Of a DNA stretch of 64,000 nt, positions 7,374-16,752 are shown piece after piece. How positions within the stretch are numbered: the first letter of the stretch is position 1; each line of letters begins with the position of its first letter. A program made the translations under genes and the position numbers. Source of the DNA: Xanthomonas sp. SI (lineage in GTDB: Bacteria > Pseudomonadota > Gammaproteobacteria > Xanthomonadales > Xanthomonadaceae); assembly GCF_014236855.1 (NCBI RefSeq), contig NZ_CP051261.1, forward strand, positions 248,001 through 312,000, read 5' to 3'. Under the pieces are notes generated by a model. The model had not been told where the DNA came from. It made no database searches and worked only from the letters and a program-made list of their open reading frames with translations.

Positions 7374-10300
7374 TCAAGCCGCCTGCACGATATGCAGCGC
7401 CTTCGGATTGCGCCAGGTCGCCAGCAGCCGCGCCTCGCGCTGCTTGGCTTCGTGCAGGTGCGCTTCCTTGACGTGGCCGTAGCCGCGGATGTGTTCCGGC
7501 ACGCTGGCGATCTCCACCGCCAGCGACAGATTGTCCGCCGCCAGCCGTTCCAGCAGCTCGCCCACGGTGCGTTCGTAGTCGGCGATCAGCTGCCGTTCGC
7601 CGCGGCGTTCGGCGCTGTAGCCGAACACGTCGAACGCGCCGCCGCGCAGCACGCGCAGCCTGGCCAGCCACTTGAACGCGGTGAACATCCACGGCCCGAA
7701 CTCGCGCTTCAGCGCGCGGCCTTGCGCGTCCTTCTTGGCCCACAGCGGCGGCGCCAGGTGGAAGCGCAGCGAATAGGCACCGTCGAATTGCTGCTGCAGC
7801 TGGCGCTGGAAATCGCCGCTGGTGTACAGCCGCGCCACTTCGTATTCGTCCTTGTAGGCCATCAGCTTGAACGCGTAGCGCGCCACCGCCTCGGTCAAGG
7901 CGGTGGAACCGGCGGCGATGCGCTGCTCGGCCTCGCGCACGCGTTCCACCAGCGCGGCGTAGCGTGCGGCGTAGGCGGTGTCCTGGTAATCGACCAGGAA
8001 CGCGCGACGGCGCGCGACCAGTTCATGCAGCGAGCGCGACAGGCGCGTGTCGTCCAGCGGCGCGTGACCGGTGTCGGCGGCATCGCCGGCGGCGGGCAGT
8101 TCCCGTGCCTGGCGTGCGTTGTGCGGATTGCGCGGCGCGGCGCTGGCGCCGCCCTCGTGGCCTTCCCACTCGCCGGGCGGCAGCTGCTGCAGCCGTTGCG
8201 CGGCGGGTTCGGCCCCGGCGGCGACGCTGCCGGGCATGCCCGCGGCCTGCTGCACCGCGGCCAGGTCCAGCGCCGCCAGGCGGCCCCAGGCGAAGGCCTG
8301 CTGGTTCATCGCCACGGCGGCACCGTTGAGTTCGATCGCGCGCATCAGCGCGTCGTGCGACAACGGCACCAGTCCTTGTTGCCACGCGTAGCCGAGCATG
8401 AACAGGTTGCTGGCGATGGCGTCGCCGAGCAGCGCGGTGGCCAGTTGCGTGGCGTCGAGCAGCAGGGGTTCGCGCCCGCCCAAGGCCAGGCGCACGCCGG
8501 CGACGATGTCGGCGGCGGGGAACTGCATGTCCGGGTGCGTGGTGAAGGTGCCGGGCATCGCTTCGTAGGTGTTGAGCACCACCTGCGAGCGGTCGCCGCG
8601 CACCTTGGACAGCGCCCAGTAGTCGTTGACCACGACCATGTCGCAGCCCAGCACCAGGTCCGCCTCGCCGGCGGCGATGCGCACCGCGTGCAGGTCCTCG
8701 GGCTGGCGCGCCAGGCGGATATGGGTGGTGACCGCGCCGCCCTTCTGCGCCAGTCCGGTCTGGTCGAGCACGCTGGCGCCCTTGCCTTCCAGGTGTCCGG
8801 CCATGCCCAGCAGCGCGCCGATGGTGACCACGCCGGTGCCGCCGACGCCGGTGATCAGGATGTTCCAGGGCTGCGCCAGGTCGCTGCGGAACACCGGCGG
8901 CGGCAGGTCCTGCAGCAGCGTGGCCGCGTCGGCCTTGCGGCCCTTGCGCAGCGCGCCGCCATGCACGGTGACGAAGCTGGGGCAGAAGCCGGAGACGCAG
9001 GAGTAGTCCTTGTTGCAGCCGGACTGGTCGATCTGGCGCTTGCGCCCGAATTCAGTTTCCTTCGGCAGCACCGACACGCAGAAGCTCTTCTCGCCGCAAT
9101 CGCCGCAGCCTTCGCAGACCAGCGAATTGACCAGCACGCGCTTGGCCGGATCGGGCAGCTTGCTGCGCTTGCGCCGGCGCCGCTTCTCGGTGGCGCAGGT
9201 CTGGTCGTAGATCAGGATGCTGGTGCCCTTGACCTCGCGCAGGCGCTTTTGCACCGCGTCCAGCTCGCCGCGGTCGTGGAACTCGACGTCGCTGGGGAAC
9301 TGCTCGCGGCGCCGCGTCCACTTGCCGATGTCGTCGCTGACCAGGGCGATGGTGTGCACGCCTTCGGAACGCATCTGCCGGGCGATGTCGGGCACGCTCA
9401 AGGTGCCGTCCACCGGCTGCCCGCCGGTCATCGCCACCGCGTCGTTGTAGAGGATCTTGTAGGTGATGTTGACGCCGGCGGCGATCGATTGGCGGATCGC
9501 CAGCGAGCCGCTGTGGAAATAGGTGCCGTCGCCCAGGTTCTGGAACACGTGCGGGGTGTCGGTGAACGGCGCCTGCCCGGCCCAGGTGACGCCTTCGCCG
9601 CCCATGTGGGTGAAGGTGTCGGTGGAGCGGTCCATCCACGTCACCATGTAGTGGCAGCCGATCCCGCCGAGCGCGCGCGAACCCTCCGGCACCACGGTGG
9701 AGGTGTTGTGCGGGCAGCCGGAGCAGTAGTGCGGCACGCGCGGGAAATTGGCGCGCGGTAGGGCCATCTCCGCTTCCTTGGCCTCCATCCAGCGCAGCCG
9801 CTGCTCGATCGACTCGGTGTTGAAGAACCGCTGGATGCGCTTGCCGATCACCGCGGCGATCGTCGCCGGGGTCAGCTCGCCGGTGGACGGCAGGATCCAC
9901 TCGCCGGCCTCGTCGTACTTGCCGACGATGCTCGGGCGCGGCCCTGCGCTGGCCGGCCAGTTGTAGAACTGCTCCTTCATCTGCCGCTCGATGAAGGCCT
10001 TCTTCTCCTCCACCACCACGATGTCGTCCAGGCCCTGCGCGAACGCGGCGATGCCGATCGGCTCCAGCGGCCAGGTCATGCCGACCTTGTATACGCGGAT
10101 GCCGATGTCGCGGCAGGCGCGTTCGTCCAGGCCCAGGTATTCCAGCGCCTGCAGCACGTCCAGGTAGCTCTTGCCGGTGGTGACGATGCCCAGCCGCGCG
10201 TGCGGCGAATCCATCACCGTGCGGTCCACGCCGTTGGCGCGGGCGAAGGCCTGCGCGGCGCGCACCGCGTAGCGGTGCAGGCGCATCTCCTGGTCCAGCG

Positions 10301-11081
10301 GCGGATCCGGCCAGCGGATGTTGAGCCCGCCCGGCGGCAATGCGAAATCCTCCGGCAGCACGATCTGCCGCGCGAACGGATCCACCTCCACCGAGGCCGA
10401 GGATTCCACCGTCTCGGCGATGGTCTTGAAGCCGATCCAGCGCCCGGTGTAGCGGCTCATCGCCCAGCCGAGCAGGCCCATGTCGAGGATGTCCTGCACC
10501 CCGGCCGGATTGAGCACCGGCATCATCGCGCTGACGAATTCCTCTTCCGAGCCGTGCGGCAGGGTCGAACTGCGGCAGGCGTGGTCGTCGGCGGCCAGCG
10601 CCAGCACGCCCCCGTGGCGCGAGGTGCCGGCGGCGTTGGCATGCTTGAACACGTCGCCGCAGCGGTCCACGCCCGGGCCTTTGCCGTACCACATCGCGTA
10701 CACGCCATCCACGCGCGCGCCGGGGAACAGGTTGGTCTGCTGCGTGCCCCACACCATGGTCGCGCCCAGGTCCTCGTTGAGGCCGGGCTGGAATTTCACG
10801 TTGGCCGCGTCCAGGTGCTTGCGCGCGCGCCACAGCTCCAGGTCGAAGCCGCCCAGCGGGCTGCCACGGTAGCCACTGACGAAGCCGCCGGTGTTCAGTC
10901 CGGCGGCGCGGTCGCGCAACTGCTGCATCAACGGCAGGCGCACCAGCGCCTGCACGCCGGACAGATAGATGCGGCCGTCGGTGCGGGTGTACTTGTGCTC
11001 CAGGGTGTAGCCGGCGTCGACGCCGGCGGCGGCCGGCACGGCGAGGGAGGACGGCGGACGCGGATCGGCGATGCGGTTCAT
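7374..11081 (-). CDS. Indolepyruvate ferredoxin oxidoreductase, fused alpha/gamma-type
   Basis: 1235 residues from ATG 11081. The long single chain matches the fused IorA/IorB-type enzymes that oxidatively decarboxylate arylpyruvates from aromatic amino acid breakdown to acyl-CoA, passing electrons to ferredoxin. Visible order: pyrimidine-binding region near the N-terminus, a thiamine diphosphate region (YCSGCPHN near 452, LGDGTYFHSG near 518), a cysteine-rich iron-sulfur-like segment (CEGCGDCGEKSFC near 657, then SGCNKDYSCVSGFC), and the gamma domain GVGGTGVVTIGALLG near 747. The frame stays open upstream to 11291, but MNRIADPRP at 11081 is the sensible start. Monocistronic; no ferredoxin gene adjoins it. 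Confidence 0.9.
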   Translation of the reverse strand: MNRIADPRPPSSLAVPAAAGVDAGYTLEHKYTRTDGRIYLSGVQALVRLPLMQQLRDRAAGLNTGGFVSGYRGSPLGGFDLELWRARKHLDAANVKFQPGLNEDLGATMVWGTQQTNLFPGARVDGVYAMWYGKGPGVDRCGDVFKHANAAGTSRHGGVLALAADDHACRSSTLPHGSEEEFVSAMMPVLNPAGVQDILDMGLLGWAMSRYTGRWIGFKTIAETVESSASVEVDPFARQIVLPEDFALPPGGLNIRWPDPPLDQEMRLHRYAVRAAQAFARANGVDRTVMDSPHARLGIVTTGKSYLDVLQALEYLGLDERACRDIGIRVYKVGMTWPLEPIGIAAFAQGLDDIVVVEEKKAFIERQMKEQFYNWPASAGPRPSIVGKYDEAGEWILPSTGELTPATIAAVIGKRIQRFFNTESIEQRLRWMEAKEAEMALPRANFPRVPHYCSGCPHNTSTVVPEGSRALGGIGCHYMVTWMDRSTDTFTHMGGEGVTWAGQAPFTDTPHVFQNLGDGTYFHSGSLAIRQSIAAGVNITYKILYNDAVAMTGGQPVDGTLSVPDIARQMRSEGVHTIALVSDDIGKWTRRREQFPSDVEFHDRGELDAVQKRLREVKGTSILIYDQTCATEKRRRRKRSKLPDPAKRVLVNSLVCEGCGDCGEKSFCVSVLPKETEFGRKRQIDQSGCNKDYSCVSGFCPSFVTVHGGALRKGRKADAATLLQDLPPPVFRSDLAQPWNILITGVGGTGVVTIGALLGMAGHLEGKGASVLDQTGLAQKGGAVTTHIRLARQPEDLHAVRIAAGEADLVLGCDMVVVNDYWALSKVRGDRSQVVLNTYEAMPGTFTTHPDMQFPAADIVAGVRLALGGREPLLLDATQLATALLGDAIASNLFMLGYAWQQGLVPLSHDALMRAIELNGAAVAMNQQAFAWGRLAALDLAAVQQAAGMPGSVAAGAEPAAQRLQQLPPGEWEGHEGGASAAPRNPHNARQARELPAAGDAADTGHAPLDDTRLSRSLHELVARRRAFLVDYQDTAYAARYAALVERVREAEQRIAAGSTALTEAVARYAFKLMAYKDEYEVARLYTSGDFQRQLQQQFDGAYSLRFHLAPPLWAKKDAQGRALKREFGPWMFTAFKWLARLRVLRGGAFDVFGYSAERRGERQLIADYERTVGELLERLAADNLSLAVEIASVPEHIRGYGHVKEAHLHEAKQREARLLATWRNPKALHIVQAA

Positions 11082-11241
11082 GGCTTGCCTGGAGATGGAA
11101 GGCTGGCGCGCGCGCGGCGCAGGCCGGGCACGATCCCCCGATTGTATCAGCGGCATTTTGTGCGCCCGCCCCTCGCCCCCGGCGGCGGACGCGGTTAGGA
11201 TGCGGATGGGGGAGGGGACCACCTCCAAGGGGTTGTCAGCA

Positions 11242-11880
11242 GTGAATGCACATAAATACGCACTGGCCGCGATGCTGGCCTGGGTGGGCATGGCCGCGGT
11301 CGATGCGCACGCGCAGGCCTTGCCGGCGCCGAAGGAGTTCTATTTCGACCAGGACCGCAGCACCACGCGGCCGGTGGCGGCGATCGCCGGCAGCGGCGAG
11401 GCGCTGGTCGATCGTCTCGCCAGCACCGTGCAGCGCGATCCGAACGCGGTCGAGGCGCGCGCGCAGCTGGCGGCGATCGCCATGGCCGGCGGGCGCCGCG
11501 AACTGGGCGAAGAGCTGTACCAGACAGCGCTGCGTGCGCTGAGCGCCGGTGCGCAGCGCCGCCAGATCGAGTGGAACTACGGCTGGGACCTGTTGCGCGC
11601 CGGCGACCCGGCGCGCGCACTGGCGCAGTGGAGCGGCCTGGTCAACGGCCGTCCGGCGGCGCCGGACTGGGTGCCGCCGACGCTGGCGCTGGTGCTGTGG
11701 CGGCTGGACCGCAAGGACGAGGCGGTGAAGTGGTACGCCGCTGCGGTGCGTACCTGGCCGGACCAGTGGGGCGCCGGCGCCGATTTCGCCAAGCTGCTGC
11801 CGGCCTGGCGCGACGACGAACGCGCCACCCTGGCCGACGTGCAGGCCTCCTGGCAGGCCAAGCCGCCCACCTGGCCCTGA
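11242..11880 (+). CDS. Exported tetratricopeptide-repeat protein
   Basis: 212 residues from a GTG at 11242 with AAGGGG nine bases upstream. Residues 1-25 are a signal peptide ending near AVDAHAQA. The mature region has helical pairs with TPR character (for example DPNAVEARAQLAAIAMAGG and WNYGWDLLRAGDPARALAQW). This suggests a periplasmic scaffold or adaptor; the partner is unknown. It is divergent from the indolepyruvate oxidoreductase gene, with about 160 bases shared as promoter region. Confidence 0.75.
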   Translation: MNAHKYALAAMLAWVGMAAVDAHAQALPAPKEFYFDQDRSTTRPVAAIAGSGEALVDRLASTVQRDPNAVEARAQLAAIAMAGGRRELGEELYQTALRALSAGAQRRQIEWNYGWDLLRAGDPARALAQWSGLVNGRPAAPDWVPPTLALVLWRLDRKDEAVKWYAAAVRTWPDQWGAGADFAKLLPAWRDDERATLADVQASWQAKPPTWP

Positions 11881-12009
11881 GCTGCGCTTGTCTTCGCGCT
11901 GTGGCCTGAGTCGCCGCCGCCGCAACAGCTAGCGATGGCGCGGCTGGGCCCTTCAGGAGGGGTTTCGGCCCAGACGCTGTACGCGGTCGTCAGGTGCATC
12001 GCTCCGTTC

Positions 12010-12086
12010 GTCGCGGCTGAAGCCGCTCCTACAGGGGCTTGCGTCAAGCCGGTCGGGTGCACTGTGGGAGGGGCTTCAGCCCCGAC
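12010..12086. repeat. REP-type inverted pair, copy 1 of a local duplication
   Basis: GTCGCGGCTGAAGCCGCTCC at 12010 and TGTGGGAGGGGCTTCAGCCC ending at 12086 flank a 29-base spacer. Almost the same 77-79 base unit recurs at 12172. Each half is itself a palindrome able to form a hairpin in RNA. Confidence 0.85.
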
Positions 12087-12171
12087 GTATGAACGCTGCA
12101 AGCACCCGCGCCACCGCGCAGCGTTCCGCCGCATGGTGCATATCCGAAACCGAAGGGGGCATCGCTCCGTT

Positions 12172-12250
12172 GTCGCGGCTGAAGCCGCTCCTACAGGGGC
12201 TTGCGTCAAGCCGGCCGGGTGCACACTGTGGGAGGGGCTTCAGCCCCGAC
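12172..12250. repeat. REP-type inverted pair, copy 2 of a local duplication
   Basis: Near-identical to the unit at 12010-12086, including the spacer GGGGCTTGCGTCAAGCCGG, with two extra bases. Together the two units fill most of the 488-base gap 11881-12369, in which no gene is seen. Confidence 0.85.
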
Positions 12251-12369
12251 GCGGGAACCGTGCGTGCACCAGCGCCGCCACGCCGCGCGCTGCGCTGCAT
12301 GTGATCGACCGGCTTGCCTGCATGCGCATGCGATGATGCCGGCGGACCCGCCACATTCCCGTTGTACCG

Positions 12370-13284
12370 ATGGCTTTCGACGCGTTCGCCCTGATCCTGG
12401 CCATGTTGGCGCTCGGCATGCTGTTCGCGCGCCTGCGCGTGTTGCCGGCCAACACCACCGAAGTGCTCAACGGCGTGGTGCTGTACCTGTGCCTGCCTGC
12501 CTCGGTGCTGATCTACGTGCCGCGCCTGCAGTTGAACCTGTCCCTGCTCGGACTGATGCTGACCCCATGGCTGCTGGCCGGCGTCACCGTGCTGGCGGTG
12601 CTGGCGCTGCGCCGGCCGCTGCGCCTGCGCCGCGAGGAGCACGCCGCGTTGCTGCTGTGCGTGGGCCTGAGCAATTCCAGCTTCATCGGCTATCCGATGG
12701 TGCGCGCGCTGCTTGGCGAGACGGCGCTGCCGTATGCGGTGGTCTACGACCAGTTCGGCACCTTCGTGCTGCTGTCCAGCTTCGGCCTGTACGTGCTGGC
12801 CCGCTACGGCGGCGAGACCCCGCCGTCGCTGCGGCAGACGCTGCTGCGCATGGCCCGCTTCCCGCCGCTGTGGGCGCTGGCGTTCGCGCTGACCCTGATG
12901 CCGGCGCAGCCGCCGGCCTGGATCGCCTCGGGCCTTCAGCATCTGGCCGATGCGATGCTGCCGCTGGTGATGCTGGCGGTGGGTTTCTCGATCCAGTTGC
13001 GGCTGCCGCGCGAGGAGCTCAAGCCGCTCGCCGCCGGCCTGCTGCTGAAGTTGCTGCTGTTGCCCGCCCTGGCCTGGCCGCTGTCGTGGGCGCTGGGCCT
13101 GCGCGGACAGGCATTGCAGGCCAACGTGCTCGAATCGGCGATGCCGACGATGATCACCGCTGCGGCGCTGGCGATTTCGCACCGGCTGGCGCCGCGGCTG
13201 GCGGCGGCCTTGGTCGGTTACGGCATCCTGCTGTCGCTGGCCACGCTGCCGGCATGGGCATGGCTGCTGGGGGCGCTGGGCTGA
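12370..13284 (+). CDS. AEC-family (auxin efflux carrier-like) permease
   Basis: 304 residues, almost entirely hydrophobic, with about ten predicted membrane segments. The pattern fits the AEC family: an N-terminal half ending in the conserved region CVGLSNSSFIGYPMVRALLG (about residues 97-116), a hydrophilic loop around residue 150, and a second helical half. Bacterial members export or import small organic acids such as malate or malonate; the substrate here cannot be read. It is a single gene after the REP-rich gap; the next gene is convergent on the minus strand. Confidence 0.85.
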   Translation: MAFDAFALILAMLALGMLFARLRVLPANTTEVLNGVVLYLCLPASVLIYVPRLQLNLSLLGLMLTPWLLAGVTVLAVLALRRPLRLRREEHAALLLCVGLSNSSFIGYPMVRALLGETALPYAVVYDQFGTFVLLSSFGLYVLARYGGETPPSLRQTLLRMARFPPLWALAFALTLMPAQPPAWIASGLQHLADAMLPLVMLAVGFSIQLRLPREELKPLAAGLLLKLLLLPALAWPLSWALGLRGQALQANVLESAMPTMITAAALAISHRLAPRLAAALVGYGILLSLATLPAWAWLLGALG

Positions 13285-13405
13285 CGCTTTCCGTTTCGCG
13301 CGATCGCGCATGGGGCGCCGTAGGCGGCGCTAGGAGGGCACTACAGGCAAAACCCGGCTCGAGGGTGAAGCACCCCTCGCAGGGAGACGGAACCTAGCCG
13401 GCCAC

Positions 13406-14899
13406 TCAATCCGCCGGCACCGTGCGCTCGCGCGCCCACTCGCGCAGCGCCTGCACCTGCTCGGCCATCATCACCGACAGCGGCCGCGTGCCGCGGAGTT
13501 CCTGCATCAGCAGCTCGGTGTCCAGCGGCCGGCTCTCGGCATGCGCCGCGTACAGGCCGGAGACGATGGCCTGCTCGATCTCGGCGCCGGAAAAGCCGTT
13601 CGCCGCGGCGGCCAGCGCCGGCAGGGCGAAGTCGTCCTCGCGCAGTTTGCGCCGCGCCAGGTGCAGGCGCAGCAATTCCACCCGCGTGTCGGCATCGGGC
13701 AGGTCGACGAAGAAGATCTCGTCGAAGCGGCCCTTGCGCAGCAGTTCGGCCGGCAGTTCGTGCACCTGGTTGGCGGTGGCGACGATGAACACGCCGCCGT
13801 CAGCGGCGGTGCCGCCGCGCTCGGCCATCCAGGTCAGCAGGTAGCCGAGCACGCGCCGCGACACGCCGCCGTCCTCGCCGCCGCTGGCCAGGCCCTTCTC
13901 GATCTCGTCGATCCACAGCACGCACGGCGCCAGTTGCTCGGCCGCGGCCAGCGCGCCGCGCAGGTTCTTCTCGGTCTCGCCGTGGTACTTGTCGTACAGC
14001 GAGCCGAAGTCCAGGCGCAGCAGCGGCACGCCGAAGCCGGCGGCGGTGGCCTTGGCCAGCATCGACTTGCCGCAGCCCTGCACGCCTAGCAGCAGCACGC
14101 CCTTGGGCGGGTCCAGCCCGGGCGGGGCGGCGCCGGCGAATACCGCGCGGCGTTGCTCGATCCAGCGCTTGAGCCGGCGCGCGCCGGCCACGTCGGCGAA
14201 GCGGGTGGCGTCGTATTCGTAGTGCAGGTGGCCGCTGCGGTTGAGCAGCTCGAACTTGAGCTTGGCCAACTGCGGCAGGTCGGCGGCGTTGAGTGCGCCG
14301 TCGGCGTAGATCAGCTGGCGGGCGATGCGGCGCGCGTCGATCAGGCTCAGCCCCTGCAGGTTGCGCACGACCTGCTTGACCGCCTCGCCGTCCACCTCGA
14401 CCCGGCGCCCGCCGAATTCGCGCGCGTAGCCGGCGGCCTCTTCCTGCACCATCTTCAACAGCGCGTTGGCGTCGGGCAGGCGCGGGTTGAAGCGCGTGGC
14501 CAGCGCTTCCAGCTCGGCCGGCAGCTCGATCTTGGCGCCGATCAGCACCAGCACGTGCGGCTGGCAGTGGCGGCGCTCGACGATGTCGCGCAGCAGGCGC
14601 TGGTGGCTGGCGTAGCCCAGGTACGGCACCACGTCCAGCAACAGGTAGATGCCGCGCTGGTCGGCCTGCTTGATCGCCTGCAGCACCGCGCTGGCGTCGG
14701 GCGGGCCGCTCGGCTCGTCCTCACGGTCCAGGTCGATGCGGCGGAGGCCTTCGGTGATCGACCAGCGGTACAGCGCGCGCCAGACCTGCATCAGCGCCTG
14801 CCGGAACAGCGCCACGATGCGCGCCTCCTCCTGGGTCTCGATGACGATCAGGGGGGTGTTGGCGCGGATCAGCGCGGTCAGGTCCTGCAGCTCGCTCAT
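13406..14899 (-). CDS. AAA-family ATPase, Ycf46-like
   Basis: 497 residues from ATG 14899 (MSELQDLTALIRANTPL). The N-terminal half (VIETQEEARIVALF) is characteristic of the Ycf46-type AAA proteins of bacteria and plastids. The C-terminal AAA+ module shows Walker A GVQGCGKSMLAKA, Walker B CVLWIDEIEKG, and a sensor region FIVATANQVHELP with an arginine-finger-like LRKGRFDEIFFVD. Relatives are linked to carbon-use or photosynthesis control in other bacteria, but no general role is established. Divergent from the ParA-like gene, with 123 bases shared between them. Confidence 0.85.
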   Translation of the reverse strand: MSELQDLTALIRANTPLIVIETQEEARIVALFRQALMQVWRALYRWSITEGLRRIDLDREDEPSGPPDASAVLQAIKQADQRGIYLLLDVVPYLGYASHQRLLRDIVERRHCQPHVLVLIGAKIELPAELEALATRFNPRLPDANALLKMVQEEAAGYAREFGGRRVEVDGEAVKQVVRNLQGLSLIDARRIARQLIYADGALNAADLPQLAKLKFELLNRSGHLHYEYDATRFADVAGARRLKRWIEQRRAVFAGAAPPGLDPPKGVLLLGVQGCGKSMLAKATAAGFGVPLLRLDFGSLYDKYHGETEKNLRGALAAAEQLAPCVLWIDEIEKGLASGGEDGGVSRRVLGYLLTWMAERGGTAADGGVFIVATANQVHELPAELLRKGRFDEIFFVDLPDADTRVELLRLHLARRKLREDDFALPALAAAANGFSGAEIEQAIVSGLYAAHAESRPLDTELLMQELRGTRPLSVMMAEQVQALREWARERTVPAD

Positions 14900-15022
14900 G
14901 GGCGATCCGTTGCCGTGGGGCCGCCACGATAGCAACGCGCCGCCCCGCCCGCTACGCGTTGACTACCGGCCAACATGGGGCCGGTGTACGCTGCGGCCTC
15001 TTCTTCCGGAAGCGAGGCGCGC

Positions 15023-15655
15023 ATGAAGACGATCCTGGTGGCCGGCTCCAAGGGCGGCGTGGGCAAGACCACGATTGCCACGCACCTGGCCGCGTACTAC
15101 GCGCTGGCCGGCAAGCGCACGGTGCTGGCCGATGCCGACCCGCAGGGCTCCTCGACCCGCTGGGCCGAGCGCCGCGCCGGCCTGGACAGCGCGGTGCTGC
15201 CGATCGACGCCAGCCGCAAACGCAACTGGCGCGCGGCGCTGCCGGACGACACCCAGCGGGTGATCGTCGACGGCGCGGCCGGCGCCATGGCCGAGGATCT
15301 GGCCCAGTTCCTGGACGAGGCCGACGCGGTGGTGGTGCCGGTGATGCCGTCGGCGCTGGACATCGAGGCCACCGTCGGCTTCCTCAACACCCTGGCCAAG
15401 GTGCCGCGGGTGCACCAGCGCAAGCTGCCGGTGGGGTTGGTGATCAACCGCAGCAAGCCGTGGACCCACGCCGCGCAACAGGCGCTGGAGATGCTCGGCG
15501 GCTGGCCGTATCCGGTGCTGGCGCAGCTGCGCGACAGCCAGGCCTATGTGGTGCTGGTCGGCCTCGGCCGCAGCCTGTTCGACTACCGTTCCGCTCAGGT
15601 GCGCGATCACCAGCAGGACTGGGAACCCTTGCTCAAGTGGCTCAAGAAGGCCTGA
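15023..15655 (+). CDS. Orphan ParA/MinD-like ATPase
   Basis: 210 residues from ATG 15023 with a GGAAGCGAGG Shine-Dalgarno region. The deviant Walker [15 protein letters not shown] starts at about residue 10 and the [15 protein letters not shown] segment marks the ParA family. It is short and has no N-terminal DNA-binding domain and no ParB gene beside it, so it is more likely a positioning ATPase or regulatory homologue than a chromosome partition protein. It is followed four bases later by sixA, then by a YceI gene and a phospholipase D gene, all closely packed. Confidence 0.85.
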   Translation: MKTILVAGSKGGVGKTTIATHLAAYYALAGKRTVLADADPQGSSTRWAERRAGLDSAVLPIDASRKRNWRAALPDDTQRVIVDGAAGAMAEDLAQFLDEADAVVVPVMPSALDIEATVGFLNTLAKVPRVHQRKLPVGLVINRSKPWTHAAQQALEMLGGWPYPVLAQLRDSQAYVVLVGLGRSLFDYRSAQVRDHQQDWEPLLKWLKKA

Positions 15656-15658
15656 CCG

Positions 15659-16147
15659 ATGACCATCGTCCTGCGTGAAGTGATCCTGCTGCGCCATGCC
15701 CATGCCGAACCGGCCGACACCGGCCAGGCCGATTTCGACCGTCCGCTGTCGCCGCACGGCATCGCCGAGGCCGAGGCCGCCGGGCGCTGGCTGCTGGAGC
15801 AGCGGCTGGTGCCCGACTGCGTGCTGTGCTCGCCCGCGCGGCGCGCGCGCGAGACCCTGGAAGCGGTGCTGGAAGTGACCGGCTATGCCGAGCAGCGCCT
15901 GGAGCCGCGGATCTACGAGGCCACCTCCGGCACCCTGGCCGCGCTGATGGACGAGCATCGCGACGTCGAACGGCTGCTGCTGGTCGGTCACAACCCGGGC
16001 CTGGAGCAGCTGGCGGCGCTGATGCACAGCGGCCAGTCCGGCGACTACCGCGGCATGCCCACCGCCAGCGTGGTGGTGCTGACGGTGCCGCAGGACGCGG
16101 CGATCGAGCCGGGTGTCGCCCGACTGACCGCGTTCTGGTGGCCCTGA
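15659..16147 (+). CDS. sixA: SixA-like phosphohistidine phosphatase
   Basis: 162 residues. The histidine-phosphatase signature is LLRHAHAEP (His13 as phosphoryl acceptor), followed by the SPARRARETLEA arginine segment and LLVGHNPGLEQL, the second catalytic His region. Length and motifs fit SixA, which removes phosphate from histidine-phosphotransfer domains. Starts four bases after the ParA-like gene, so in the same operon. The histidine-kinase partner is not in this window. Confidence 0.85.
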   Translation: MTIVLREVILLRHAHAEPADTGQADFDRPLSPHGIAEAEAAGRWLLEQRLVPDCVLCSPARRARETLEAVLEVTGYAEQRLEPRIYEATSGTLAALMDEHRDVERLLLVGHNPGLEQLAALMHSGQSGDYRGMPTASVVVLTVPQDAAIEPGVARLTAFWWP

Positions 16148-16752
16148 ACGCACCGCGCCGGCGCCTAAGCCCGGCGCTGTGCACCGCGCTGCTGTCGCTG
16201 TGCCTGGTGCCGGGCTGGGGCCGCGCGCAGGCGCCGCCGCTGTCGCCGGGGGAGCATGCCTTCGACCCGGCCCAGTCGCGCTTCGGTTTCGAGATCCGCA
16301 CCCGCTTCGGGCAGCGCATCGAGGGCTTCTTCCCGCGCTTCGAAGGCACCGTGGAGATGCTGCCCGACGGCCGCCACCAGGTCCGCCTGCGCCTGTTCAC
16401 CGCCTACGTGCAGATTCCCGGCAAGCCGCGCTACACAGGCTGGATGCGCGGCGAGGATTTCTTCGACGCGGAACGCTTTCCGACCGTGTCCTTCGATTCG
16501 CAACCGTTTTCCCCGCAGCTGCTGACCACCGGCGGCGCGCTGGTCGGCACGCTGAGCATCCGCGGGGTCGGCCATACCGAGACCCTGACCATGATGCCGT
16601 CGGCCTGCAGCCGTCCAGGCTATGATTGCGATGTGATCAGTCGCGGTACGGTTCTGCGTGGACGTTATGGAATGGACAAGTGGGATCTGGCCTTGAGCGA
16701 TCGGGTCACCTTCGTGCTGCGTGCACGGCTGACCGGAGCGGACGCCCGGTGA
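16138..16752 (+). CDS. YceI-family exported lipid-binding protein
   Basis: 204 residues from GTG 16138, which overlaps the sixA end by ten bases. An N-terminal signal peptide (LCTALLSLCLVPGWGRAQA) precedes a YceI-like lipocalin domain: FDPAQSRFGFEIRTRFG at its start, FFDAERFPTVSFDS in the middle and a late GTLSIRGVGHTETL strand. YceI proteins bind isoprenoid or amphiphilic ligands in the periplasm. The GTG is chosen because it is the first in-frame start and gives a complete signal peptide. Coupled to the next gene by a GTGA overlap. Confidence 0.8.
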   Translation: MALNAPRRRLSPALCTALLSLCLVPGWGRAQAPPLSPGEHAFDPAQSRFGFEIRTRFGQRIEGFFPRFEGTVEMLPDGRHQVRLRLFTAYVQIPGKPRYTGWMRGEDFFDAERFPTVSFDSQPFSPQLLTTGGALVGTLSIRGVGHTETLTMMPSACSRPGYDCDVISRGTVLRGRYGMDKWDLALSDRVTFVLRARLTGADAR

